From contig NZ_JAKMCS010000021.1 of assembly GCF_022662195.1 (NCBI RefSeq), positions 1 to 54,785 of the forward strand: DNA of 54,785 bases, written 5' to 3'. A program made the translations under genes and the position numbers. Source of the stretch: Aestuariivivens insulae (GTDB taxonomy: Bacteria; Bacteroidota; Bacteroidia; Flavobacteriales; Flavobacteriaceae). The notes beneath the pieces are model-generated. The model was given only the letters and a program-made list of their open reading frames with translations, was not told the origin of the DNA and did not search any database. Shown here piece after piece: positions 43,553 to 51,464 of the stretch (position 1 is the stretch's first letter; the number at the start of each line of letters is the position of its first letter).

Positions 43553-44682
43553 AACTTATACGTTTTTTGTTTTGTTTGGTAATGTTTAACGGCGTCCATA
43601 TCTACTTCAATACCTAAGCCCAATCCTTCTGGTAAATAAGCATAGGGCGCCTCAATTTTTAAAGGTGATTTCAATAGGTCATGCTCACGGATTAAGCGCC
43701 CAAAAATATCGCTTGGCCAATTGCAAGATGCCGCCGCTGCCGCAGCGTGTATGTACATGGCCTCTAAAATACCGAGGTCTATTTCGGAACCGTGCCAACA
43801 GTTTAATTCTGCTGCAGATGCTATATGATCCAATCTCTGAAAGTCTGCCAATCCACAATTAAAATTAAACCCATCTACGGCCTGTAATTGAATCGCTTGA
43901 ATGCTATCTTTTATTCTTTGTCCGTGAATGATATAGGGCAACGACACATGAAGCACTATGGGAATCGATGCGTAGTTCCTCAATTGGTGATACTCGTTTA
44001 ATTGCCAACGAGGAAGTGGATCTTCGAGACATAACACATTTCCTATTTCCTGTAAGCCATCAATGCGTTTCTTAACTTCAAAAGCATGCAACCAACGTTC
44101 GTTAGGGTCTAAAATAACCTGCATTTCTGGCGCTGTTTCAGCAATTGTTCTGCACCATCCAATAACATCGTCCTCTAAATCGCTTTTAAACTTCATACAG
44201 GTATATCCCATGTTCTGAAACTTTAAAGCTAAATCTGCAATATCCTCTTGACTACGATGACTGGACCAGGCCCCTACGTTTACCTTGTTCTTTAAAGCAC
44301 CTCCCAATAAATCTACTACCCGTACACCTTTTAATTTTGCATAAGCGTCCCAAATGGCACACTCGAAACCATCATATTCCCTAGAAAACGCAAAAGGTAA
44401 TTTTTGCAATGTTAGTTTTTCAATGTCTTGACCCACCAATAGTGCCCCTATAGCATCTACTGTAGCCCAATTATGGCTTCTGTACAGTTCACCCCATCCT
44501 ATGATACCGTTTTTCAATTCTAATTGTACTATTAGTTTGGGGACTTCATCAAATTGTACACTCCAGCCTGCTTTAGCTCCCAAGGGCAATTTATGCAACC
44601 CTTTATTGATACCTTTACTTTCAATAGCTCCTGGGTGTGCTGGAACTATAACTTCAAAACAAGTAATCCTACTAATTATCAT
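43549..44682 (-). CDS. Enolase-superfamily dehydratase/epimerase
   Basis: This 377-residue member of the mandelate racemase/muconate lactonising group has a capping domain (about 1-125) and a barrel. The barrel carries the catalytic K-x-K (K164, K166 in TCMKFKSDLEDD), metal ligands D192 (ILDPNERW) and E220 (LCLEDPLPRW), and a late CWHGSEIDLGI segment. Where the third metal ligand normally follows 'IPI', the sequence is IPIVLHVSLPY, with no acidic residue. Sugar-acid dehydration is the commonest activity in such operons and is my guess. It begins 5 nt after the SDR gene stop and overlaps the next gene by 4 nt. Confidence 0.88.
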   Translation of the reverse strand: MIISRITCFEVIVPAHPGAIESKGINKGLHKLPLGAKAGWSVQFDEVPKLIVQLELKNGIIGWGELYRSHNWATVDAIGALLVGQDIEKLTLQKLPFAFSREYDGFECAIWDAYAKLKGVRVVDLLGGALKNKVNVGAWSSHRSQEDIADLALKFQNMGYTCMKFKSDLEDDVIGWCRTIAETAPEMQVILDPNERWLHAFEVKKRIDGLQEIGNVLCLEDPLPRWQLNEYHQLRNYASIPIVLHVSLPYIIHGQRIKDSIQAIQLQAVDGFNFNCGLADFQRLDHIASAAELNCWHGSEIDLGILEAMYIHAAAAAASCNWPSDIFGRLIREHDLLKSPLKIEAPYAYLPEGLGLGIEVDMDAVKHYQTKQKTYKL

Positions 44683-44687
44683 ACGTG

Positions 44688-45476
44688 CTATTTTTCTATA
44701 AATGAATTGTTGTACAGCATAGAGGTCGTTCCATTATCTACATAAATCACCTGACCGGTAACGGCCCTGCTAAATTCTGAAACTAAAAAGCCAACCACAT
44801 TGCCACAATCTTCGGCTTGTATTTCAAATGGTAAACTTTGATAGTCTTTAGTGTGATGCTCCACCCAAAGTTCAGGATCATCGGCAAAGGTTTTAATCAA
44901 CTTTAAATTCTGTTCTGCATGTACATAACCGGGAGCGACAGCATTTACCCTAATATTGTGTTTTCCCAATTCTACTGCCATGCCCATGGTTAACCCTTCC
45001 ACCGCTCTTTTAGCACTGGCATAAACGGCATACTTAGAAATGGTTGCCGAAGTGTGTACTGAAGAAATATTAATTATACTGCCTTCTGAATTGCTTTCTA
45101 TAAGCTGATTAGCAAATAATTTCGACAGTTTCCATACAGCCCTTACATCTATATTGTATAGATTATCAAACTCTTCATTGGTTACCTCATGGGCTTCTTT
45201 ACTTAGTCCTATACCGGCATTATTGACTAAACCATGTATGACGCCTACTTGTTTTGCCAAGGTTGCAAACATGGCATCCACTTGGGTTTCATTAGTTATA
45301 TCGGCCGCTATTGCAATGGCATTAGGTAGTTTATTAGCTGCTTCTTGGGCTTGCTCTAAATCTCGGGCATTTACAATAACCCGAGCTCCCATCTTTGATA
45401 ACGCAACGGCTACTCCATTACCAACTCCAAAGCCTGCAGCTCCGGTAACTAAAATATTTTTATTGGATAGATTCAT
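44688..45476 (-). CDS. Short-chain dehydrogenase/reductase
   Basis: This 262-residue NAD(P)-dependent classical SDR shows the cofactor loop VTGAAGFGVGNGVAVALSKM (TGxxxGxG), VIVNARD after the second strand, NNAGIGLS, the catalytic serine in INISSVHTSA, Y-x-x-x-K in YAVYASAKRA, and VAPGYVHAEQNL. In this operon it probably oxidises a hydroxyl of the dehydrated sugar acid or of the original sugar. The start region is duplicated: an identical ATG context lies 16 nt upstream, out of frame (see the repeat entry). I use the ATG at 45476, which is in frame with the cofactor motif. Confidence 0.93.
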   Translation of the reverse strand: MNLSNKNILVTGAAGFGVGNGVAVALSKMGARVIVNARDLEQAQEAANKLPNAIAIAADITNETQVDAMFATLAKQVGVIHGLVNNAGIGLSKEAHEVTNEEFDNLYNIDVRAVWKLSKLFANQLIESNSEGSIINISSVHTSATISKYAVYASAKRAVEGLTMGMAVELGKHNIRVNAVAPGYVHAEQNLKLIKTFADDPELWVEHHTKDYQSLPFEIQAEDCGNVVGFLVSEFSRAVTGQVIYVDNGTTSMLYNNSFIEK

Positions 45477-45496
45477 TATTGGATAGATTCATTATT
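45465..45496. repeat. 16-bp perfect tandem duplication over the SDR start codon
   Basis: GGATAGATTCATTATT occurs twice head to tail (45465-45480 and 45481-45496). On the minus strand each copy contains ATGAATCTATCC, so the SDR mRNA has two identical initiation sites 16 nt apart. The upstream one is out of frame and would give a ten-codon peptide ending in TAA inside the SDR start. Confidence 0.95.
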
Positions 45497-45502
45497 AAAT
45501 AA

Positions 45503-46204
45503 TTACATGATTCCGAACTTTTGAAAGGCATCTACAGTACTCATGCCTTCTTCCAAAGCTTTTTGTACCAGTTTTTCTCCTCTCGCTTTTTCAATTGCTC
45601 CAGTAAATGCTTCTTTTTCTATTTCTTGAGGGACGATTAGCACACCATCCCTATCGCCATAAACAATATCTCCTGGGTTTATACGAACGCCGTTAAATTC
45701 AATAGGCACCCTATAGTCAATGACTTTTCCTCTTGGGCCTTGGTCCTGGGCATAAGTTCCCAATGAAAATGTTGGAAAATTTAGTTTTTCTATCTCATTG
45801 GTATCTCTTGAATACCCATCAACTACAGCTCCTGCTGCTTTTAATTTTAAAGCTCTCGTACTCATTAATCCTCCCCATAAAGCATATCTGGGCGATGCTC
45901 CCGAGCATATATAAACTTCATGCTCTTGTAAACTGTCCAATGCTTCAAACATAATCCCAAAAGGCTTCTTCATTAGTGGATTATTTGTTTGTTGTGGAGA
46001 TTCTTCAAAAGTATCGGCCTCCAATACGGGCATAGCTCTTCCTATGGTAACCATATCTTTTCTTAGAGGTTTTATGTTTGGTGATAGAAATTGATGCAAG
46101 TACCCCAGTTTATCCAATACATCGCCCACTAAAGCAACGAACAGTTCTTCTTTAGCTATTTTGAAAAGTTCTTGGTCGTTTCTCCATGTTATCCTTGTGT
46201 CCAT
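45503..46204 (-). CDS. RraA-like / HMG-aldolase-family protein
   Basis: This 233-residue protein of the RraA family has the class II pyruvate-aldolase version of the active site: GDVLDKLGYLHQF, then GGLMSTRALKLKAAGAVVDG followed by YSRDTNEI (the G...RDxxE/D arrangement that binds metal and pyruvate), and VRINPGDIVYGDRDGVLIVP. True RraA RNase-E inhibitors lack the second acidic residue, so an aldolase or decarboxylase role is more likely. It is the first gene of the operon, 26 nt before the SDR gene. It would be expected to release pyruvate from a 4-hydroxy-2-oxo acid. Confidence 0.88.
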   Translation of the reverse strand: MDTRITWRNDQELFKIAKEELFVALVGDVLDKLGYLHQFLSPNIKPLRKDMVTIGRAMPVLEADTFEESPQQTNNPLMKKPFGIMFEALDSLQEHEVYICSGASPRYALWGGLMSTRALKLKAAGAVVDGYSRDTNEIEKLNFPTFSLGTYAQDQGPRGKVIDYRVPIEFNGVRINPGDIVYGDRDGVLIVPQEIEKEAFTGAIEKARGEKLVQKALEEGMSTVDAFQKFGIM

Positions 46205-46337
46205 AATTATATTATCTTTTAGAATTTGGTAGTCTTTATTGTTGACCCACCCTATTGTCTTAAATTCTTAATTGTCCAAAGGAAACTAAAAGTTTAAAAA
46301 ATATTATTAATTTTAGTACGATAATACTATTTCAAAG

Positions 46338-47228
46338 ATGCAGAAACTGGATAAAGTGTCTACAGAAGACCGCCAAATAATTGATTTAGAAGCTTTAGGG
46401 TTTGAATTCGTAAAGGTTTTGGGATCTTACAACTACAGGCAAATGAACAAAAGCCTGGACATGCATGTCCACGAGAATATGATAGAAATATGTTTTCTTG
46501 AAAAGGGCTCTCAGTATTACCACATTCAGGGAGAGGATTACAGGATTAATGGAGGCGATCTTTTATTGACATTCCCTGGTGAGGAACATGGCACCAAAAG
46601 TTTTCCTGAAGAACGCGGACGTTTATTCTGGTTTATCATGGAAGTACCCGATAAAAATAGACGTCTTTTAAATTTAACAAGAAAAGATACCAAATTATTA
46701 ATGGAGAGTTTCATGAGCCTAAAATCGAACAGAAAATTTAAAGGCTCTGATAGGCTAAAGCATGACCTTAATGCCATATACCGAATTTGCAAGTATCCTA
46801 TAAGCGGATTGGACAAAATTAAAATTACCAATCTATTACTGCACTTCTTATTAAACGTCCTGGAATTTGGGAATAAACATTCCAATCAAATTATAAGTAA
46901 GGAAATAGCTGATATTTGTATTTTTATTAAAAACAACCTTAATGAATCATTTCCCTTAGAGCATTTAGCCCAGTTGTGCAACTTGTCACTATCGCATTTT
47001 AAGTACAAGTTTAAAAAGGAAATGGGATACTCTCCTTCTGATTATATTTTGAGGCAAAAAATTGAAAAATCCAAGGAGCAATTGCGCATCAAAACGAATA
47101 GCATACAGGATGTGGCCTATAATTTGGCGTTTAGTTCGTCTTCCTACTTTGCAACTGTTTTTAAGCGTTACACAGGCGAATCCCCCTCCTCTTATTTACT
47201 TTCGAACGGAAACGGTCTTAAATCATAA
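46338..47228 (+). CDS. AraC-family regulator of the second catabolic operon
   Basis: This 296-residue regulator has an N-terminal cupin sensor (MDMHVHENMIEICFLEKGSQ, GGDLLLTFPGEEHGTKSF) and a C-terminal double helix-turn-helix (about 190-290) with PLEHLAQLCNLSLSHFKYKF and QDVAYNLAFSSSSYFATVFK. It is divergent from the RraA-SDR-enolase operon with only 133 bp between, so it is almost certainly its activator. The H-x-H-x-x-x-E pattern of the cupin could bind a sugar-like effector. No exact -7 box was found in the intergenic region. Confidence 0.92.
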   Translation: MQKLDKVSTEDRQIIDLEALGFEFVKVLGSYNYRQMNKSLDMHVHENMIEICFLEKGSQYYHIQGEDYRINGGDLLLTFPGEEHGTKSFPEERGRLFWFIMEVPDKNRRLLNLTRKDTKLLMESFMSLKSNRKFKGSDRLKHDLNAIYRICKYPISGLDKIKITNLLLHFLLNVLEFGNKHSNQIISKEIADICIFIKNNLNESFPLEHLAQLCNLSLSHFKYKFKKEMGYSPSDYILRQKIEKSKEQLRIKTNSIQDVAYNLAFSSSSYFATVFKRYTGESPSSYLLSNGNGLKS

Positions 47229-47229
47229 C

Positions 47230-47667
47230 TTATCTAAAGATAAGATAATGGGAAGGGTGTCCTAAAATGATAGGGTAAAGGTGGTTAGTACCTGCATAGT
47301 TATCGTCTTTTAGTTAAACATTCATTTTGACGAAATCCAAACCAACTATTTCAATTACAATTTCTTAATCAGCTATTCGATTCACTCTTTTTATGTTTTG
47401 CAACTGTGAACCGAATTAAACTATATGAACTCAATTCTTATGTTAGTCTAAAACCATAAAACCTTGTAAATTATATGATTTACTAGGTTTTAGTTTTTAT
47501 TTATATTTATATTCATTTTCATCGGGATGACAGGTCTTTTCAGGGATGCCCTTTTTGCTCAGAATGAAACCATAATGACCGCTACAAAAAATGCCAGGGA
47601 CAAATGTCCTTGGCATTTCAATAATTTATAAAATTGGGACACCCGATATGTAGGCAGGATTATAAAC
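47230..47667. other. Intergenic region with three hairpins
   Basis: No gene lies in this stretch of about 440 bp. It contains CTTATC-taaa-GATAAG (47230-47245) right after the AraC gene; a longer stem AAAACCTtGTAAAT / ATTTACtAGGTTTT (47458-47491) with T's after it; the repeat word TCGGGATGACAGG (47522-47534), shared in part with 51132-51143; and the strong terminator described next. Confidence 0.6.
47589..47618 (-). terminator. Intrinsic terminator of the TonB receptor unit
   Basis: A 13-bp stem with one wobble pair, AAATGCCAGGGAC (47589-47601) against GTCCTTGGCATTT (47606-47618), has a 4-nt loop. On the minus strand it runs into TTTTTTG. It lies about 50 nt beyond the receptor stop codon. 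Confidence 0.85.
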
Positions 47668-49845
47668 TCATAAACTTAACTTAAAACCTCCATTGATCAC
47701 AAACCCATCGACTGGGGCATAGATGTCCAGAAACTGGGGATTTCCGATGTTCCCTGTATAAATAGTACCAAATCGGGTCTGGCGGGTATCCAAAAAGTTC
47801 TCAAAGTTCAGAAAGACCGAAAATTTTTCTCCAAGTTTCTTTTCGCTCATTAGTCCCACAATCCAATAGGATTGGCCCGTTTCACCGTCGCCCAATTGTT
47901 GCGGACTGTAATAATAGGCCTCAAGCCCCACCCAAATGTTCTCTTCTTTTTCGTACATAAGTACATTGTTCAATCGGTGTTGGGCCACCAACGGAAAATC
48001 CGAAACCGTCCCGTTTTCATGTTGCTTTACATTGGCATGGGTATATCCTGTGAACAATTTGAAATCCCTATATTTGACCTTGAGGTTCACCTCTGCGCCA
48101 CGAGTGTCCACATATCCTCCATATTGTTGGAATTCATAGGCTCCATTACCGTTTGGCACTAGCGTCATAGGGTCATCAATTTTGGTATAGAACAAGAGTG
48201 TATTGATAGACATTGTCATTTCCGACAATGGAACCCACTTATAATTAATATCAAAATTCCCACCAAGAGAGCGCTCCAAATCAGCCACATCTGTGTCGAT
48301 AGGCAGCACGTTCCTGAACTGCACCCGTTCCGCATCCTCTGTGAACACAGTGGGGGTCTTGTATCCCATGCCGCCCCCCAATCGGAAGGTCAATGCTCTA
48401 TTGGGTTCGTAGAGAACCGACATTCGAGGTAGAACCATGGCTTTATATTCAGAATGGAAGTCGACCCGAAGCCCAGCCTCCAGTGAAAGGGTTTCTTTAA
48501 TGGGCCAAACATTTTGGGCAAACAAACCAAAAATTTGATAGGATTGATCCAGAGCTTCGTTCTGGCCCTCACGGGTATCATTGAAATACTCCGTCCATAG
48601 GTTGACTCCATATACCCATTCCAACTCGTCTTCCGAGCTTGTGGAAAAGTTCAGTTCACTGAAGGAAGAACGTTGGTATCCCGAAAAGGTGAAATCCGGT
48701 ACCTGGATGATACGGTCGTAAAAACTGAAACTATTCTTGACCTCTATTCGATTTCGGTCATTAAAGGCATGTTTAAAACCAAATTGGGTGGAGACCCGCT
48801 CCGTTTCATTGAATTCAAAATAGGGATTGGCCACAGATTTACCCTTTATATAGTCCATATTCCCTCCAAGACGATCTTCCCAAATAGCATTGATGCCCAA
48901 CAGCAGTTCGGTCTTCTCGTTTAGGTACCAATAAAGTTTTGGATTCAAGGTAAAGCGGTCGAAATCTGGAATAGCTGTAAATCCGATATCCGCAGGGTCG
49001 TAGGGCGTCCCCAGATTATAGGAGACGAATACGGTGGTCCCCACCTTGTTGAACTTTTGTGAATAGAAGCCACTGAGGTCCAGACTAAGGGCGGATGTAC
49101 CGTTAGCCATAAAACTGAGCTCAGGCTCGTCTCCCGGAGTCTTGGAAATAAGGTTAACCAATCCAGCTATGGCACCACCTCCGTACAGGGTAGAACTGGA
49201 ACCTTTAATAACCTCCACCTGCTTTAAATCCAAGGGAGCAATCTGCATAAGACTGAGTCCACTAGCAAATCCAGAATACAAAGGAAATCCATCCCGCAAA
49301 AGCTGTGTATACTTTCCGTCCAGTCCTTGGATGCGTATGCTTGAATTGTAGCTGGTGGCCGAAGTCTGCTGGGTACGGATACCTGTACTTTCGTTGAGTA
49401 ACATTCGGATATCACCAGGTTTCATATTTCCTTTTTCGGAGAGTTCCTCCCCTGCGATGACCTCGACACGGGTAGGGATGTCCTCAATGGTGCGGCTACT
49501 CCTCGTGGAAACCAAGGTAACCTCTTCCAACTCCTCGTTCTCGGGTATCAATGAAAAGGTCTGTCCTTGAGCTGTTTCATCCAAAGGAAAGGTAAGGCTT
49601 TCTTCAACTGTGGCATAACCAATATAGCTTAACCGAAGTAGGAATGTTCCGTGTGGGATATCCTCTATGTGTATCTTTCCTTGTTCATTGGATATGGCAC
49701 CTTTGTCAAGTGATACCAATACCGCAGTGACCCCGATGAGGGGCTCACCACTATGGGAGTCCTTGACTACTAGGTCAAGGGTGTTCTGTGCAAGAACGGA
49801 TACCATCCCAAATAAGGACAGTATCAAAAACAATTGTAATTTCAT
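47668..49845 (-). CDS. TonB-dependent outer-membrane receptor
   Basis: This 725-residue active outer-membrane importer has a signal peptide (FLILSLFGMVSVLAQ), a carboxypeptidase-regulatory-like domain (about 24-105; VVKDSHSGEPLIGVTAVLVS), a plug (about 118-230; TRVEVIAGEELSEKGNMKPG, VEVIKGSSSTLYGGGAIAGL) and a 22-strand-type barrel to the C terminus (FVINGGFKLSL). The pairing with a DUF6660 gene is typical of metal or metal-complex receptors in this phylum; it is not a SusC-type glycan receptor. Base composition is clearly more GC-rich than in neighbouring genes, suggesting transfer from a higher-GC relative. It lies 72 nt downstream of the DUF6660 gene and ends at a strong terminator. Confidence 0.92.
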   Translation of the reverse strand: MKLQLFLILSLFGMVSVLAQNTLDLVVKDSHSGEPLIGVTAVLVSLDKGAISNEQGKIHIEDIPHGTFLLRLSYIGYATVEESLTFPLDETAQGQTFSLIPENEELEEVTLVSTRSSRTIEDIPTRVEVIAGEELSEKGNMKPGDIRMLLNESTGIRTQQTSATSYNSSIRIQGLDGKYTQLLRDGFPLYSGFASGLSLMQIAPLDLKQVEVIKGSSSTLYGGGAIAGLVNLISKTPGDEPELSFMANGTSALSLDLSGFYSQKFNKVGTTVFVSYNLGTPYDPADIGFTAIPDFDRFTLNPKLYWYLNEKTELLLGINAIWEDRLGGNMDYIKGKSVANPYFEFNETERVSTQFGFKHAFNDRNRIEVKNSFSFYDRIIQVPDFTFSGYQRSSFSELNFSTSSEDELEWVYGVNLWTEYFNDTREGQNEALDQSYQIFGLFAQNVWPIKETLSLEAGLRVDFHSEYKAMVLPRMSVLYEPNRALTFRLGGGMGYKTPTVFTEDAERVQFRNVLPIDTDVADLERSLGGNFDINYKWVPLSEMTMSINTLLFYTKIDDPMTLVPNGNGAYEFQQYGGYVDTRGAEVNLKVKYRDFKLFTGYTHANVKQHENGTVSDFPLVAQHRLNNVLMYEKEENIWVGLEAYYYSPQQLGDGETGQSYWIVGLMSEKKLGEKFSVFLNFENFLDTRQTRFGTIYTGNIGNPQFLDIYAPVDGFVINGGFKLSL

Positions 49846-49917
49846 TTTCTGATTTTTGAAATATTTTGGGTTCTGACCAAAAGGAATTTGGTGAAGAACA
49901 ATTTGAATTTTAACGGA

Positions 49918-50247
49918 CTATACTTCAATGGCGCGTGGAGGTTTCAAGGTATGGAAATAAACTTCCTTAGGGAGAAGTTCAATATAGGGAATATGGAGCA
50001 TCTCCTGCTCAAGTTCTAGAGAAACGAAGTCCAAAGTCCCATAGGCAAATATAAACCCATGGCATCTGCCACAGGTATAGAAAGGTGAACAGGGCGCATC
50101 CTTACGATGGGGAACTTCTTGTGGACCATCATCGCCACAGTGTTCCACGATAGCCGATATCCCGGAACAGGAATCTATCTCCTGGCAACACGGGTATGAT
50201 GACAGGAACATTATGAGTATGGTTAAGATCACCGTAAAAACTTTCAT
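49918..50247 (-). CDS. DUF6660-like small exported protein
   Basis: This 109-residue protein starts MKVFTVILTILIMFLSSYPC. It is Cys/His-rich in the middle (EHCGDDGPQEVPHRKDAPCS, then PFYTCGRCHGFIFAYG) and ends in a conserved-looking KPPRAIEV tail. The pattern matches the DUF6660 family, which neighbours TonB receptors in Flavobacteriia; a metal-binding role is likely but unproven. An upstream in-frame start at 50304 would put the signal peptide internally and lies above a promoter -7 box, so I use the ATG at 50247. The region is GC-rich like the receptor gene. Confidence 0.8.
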   Translation of the reverse strand: MKVFTVILTILIMFLSSYPCCQEIDSCSGISAIVEHCGDDGPQEVPHRKDAPCSPFYTCGRCHGFIFAYGTLDFVSLELEQEMLHIPYIELLPKEVYFHTLKPPRAIEV

Positions 50248-50251
50248 TGCC

Positions 50252-50284
50252 CAAAGATAAAAAATCTGAGGCAGATTCTGCCAA
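50252..50284 (-). promoter_or_regulatory. Promoter of the DUF6660-TonB receptor unit, possibly leaderless
   Basis: On the minus strand TTG (50282-50284) is followed by TATCTTTG (50252-50259). The spacing is about 22 nt, slightly long. Transcription expected 4-6 nt after the -7 box would begin at or next to the A of the ATG at 50247, so the mRNA may have no leader. Confidence 0.5.
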
Positions 50285-50304
50285 GAGGAACAGGTAATGA
50301 ACAC

Positions 50305-50630
50305 TAGCGTTTGTACAATGAGCTACTGTACAATCACAGGTCATTTGCTAGTGACCCTGGTCAAAAGTCTGAACAAACCCTTGATCTAGACATCCATATT
50401 ACCAACTTGTTCATTTCCCCTTCAAGGCCCAGCAAGAAGTGAAACTAAATGCAATAAAGGAATTCGGATGAAGGAGACTTAAGTTCAGGTTTCTCGATTG
50501 AAGTTGACTTGAGTAAATTTTACATCTTTTTGCCAAACGAAGGTAATTTTTAATCATATTTACCCTTGTAGAAACAACACTTGTAATAATTACTCTCATC
50601 AAAAATGAACGAATTTAACATAAGTACACC
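50305..50630. other. Gene-free region between receptor unit and integrase fragment
   Basis: It contains the upstream end of the DUF6660 promoter region. I see no gene and no clear repeat. Composition drops from GC-rich (below about 50420) to AT-rich, marking one edge of the presumed acquired segment. Confidence 0.4.
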
Positions 50631-50906
50631 CTATAACGAAATACCTTCTTCAATTAACTGCTTATGGCAGTCTAAAAATTTGTTGTAAACCCGGTCTAAA
50701 TACAAATTTAAAACCCTTGCTTTTTCGTTATTACCAAGAGCCCGACCTTTATGTGAGTCCCAATTGTTCAACGAAACGGATCGTTTTAAACTGATTTCTG
50801 AGCATTTCCCGTTTATAGTTACGCGGGCATATACTGAATGATTTTTTGATTTTCCTCTAGGCTTCCTTGTAAAGAAAAGAACGGAAAAGGTACTGTTTGT
50901 CTGCAT
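50631..50906 (-). pseudogene. Tyrosine-integrase fragment (Arm DNA-binding domain only)
   Basis: This reading frame of 91 codons matches the N-terminal Arm domain of Bacteroidota tyrosine recombinases: FSVLFFTRKPRGKSKNHSVY, ARVTINGKCSEISLKRSVSL, then NNWDSHKGRALGN and LNLYLDRVYNKFLDCHKQL. The core-binding and catalytic domains (R...HxxR...Y) are missing after EEGISL. A whole integrase has about 400 residues, so this is a truncated relic of an integrative element. It lies at the edge of the GC-rich receptor segment, which it may have delivered. Confidence 0.85.
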
Positions 50907-51464
50907 TTTAAATGTCTTTAATTAAACAAATGTGTTGTAAAGACAAAAGTCAAATCGCTTCTAAATAGTCCTCTAAAGTTATGAAAATTCAATTGAAAAA
51001 GTGTTCAACGATTTGTTCACTTTTTTACTGATTTTAAATGCTTTTATTTGGTATCAAATAAAATGCTTAAAAACAAAAAACACTGATAATCATACAATTA
51101 ACAGTGTTTTAGTTTTACCTTTTTTTAGGTTCGTCGGGATGACAGAACTAAATTAATAGTCTGCTATCTATTATTATCACTGATAATTGCGTAAGTATCA
51201 TTTTGGTTGTTCACCTAATTGTACACTTTTTTATAAAAGAACTGGTAAAAACAAAATTTGCTTGTCTTTAGCACTATAAATGTATAAAATAAATTAATTA
51301 CATCTAATAAAAACTTGTAAGAGTTAGATTATCATTATAGTTTCCTATATTTTGATTATTAAAGGAGACCTGTATACTCTCTAAAAATCGGACACCTTAA
51401 TTTTTGGATTATTATAAAAAATCTTACCTTTAGATTTAAGGTCTAGTAATCATTTGATTCTATA
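50907..51464. other. Gene-free region with hairpin and repeat word
   Basis: I find no gene here. AAAACACTG (51077-51085) pairs with CAGTGTTTT (51102-51110) and is followed by AGTTTT, a possible terminator whose gene has been lost. The word TCGGGATGACAG at 51132-51143 repeats part of 47522-47534. A promoter for the next gene lies at the right end. Confidence 0.5.
51403..51432 (+). promoter_or_regulatory. Candidate promoter of the 51465 AraC gene
   Basis: TTTG (51403-51406), 18 nt, then TACCTTTA (51425-51432) is close to TAnnTTTG, with A for the last G. It lies 33 nt before the start codon. Confidence 0.4.

Noticed and set aside
47257-47645. GGGTGTCC (47257-47264) and GGACACCC (47637-47644) as terminal inverted repeats of a small element
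   Set aside because: They are only 8 bp long, with no flanking target duplication, and the interval is explained by ordinary terminators.
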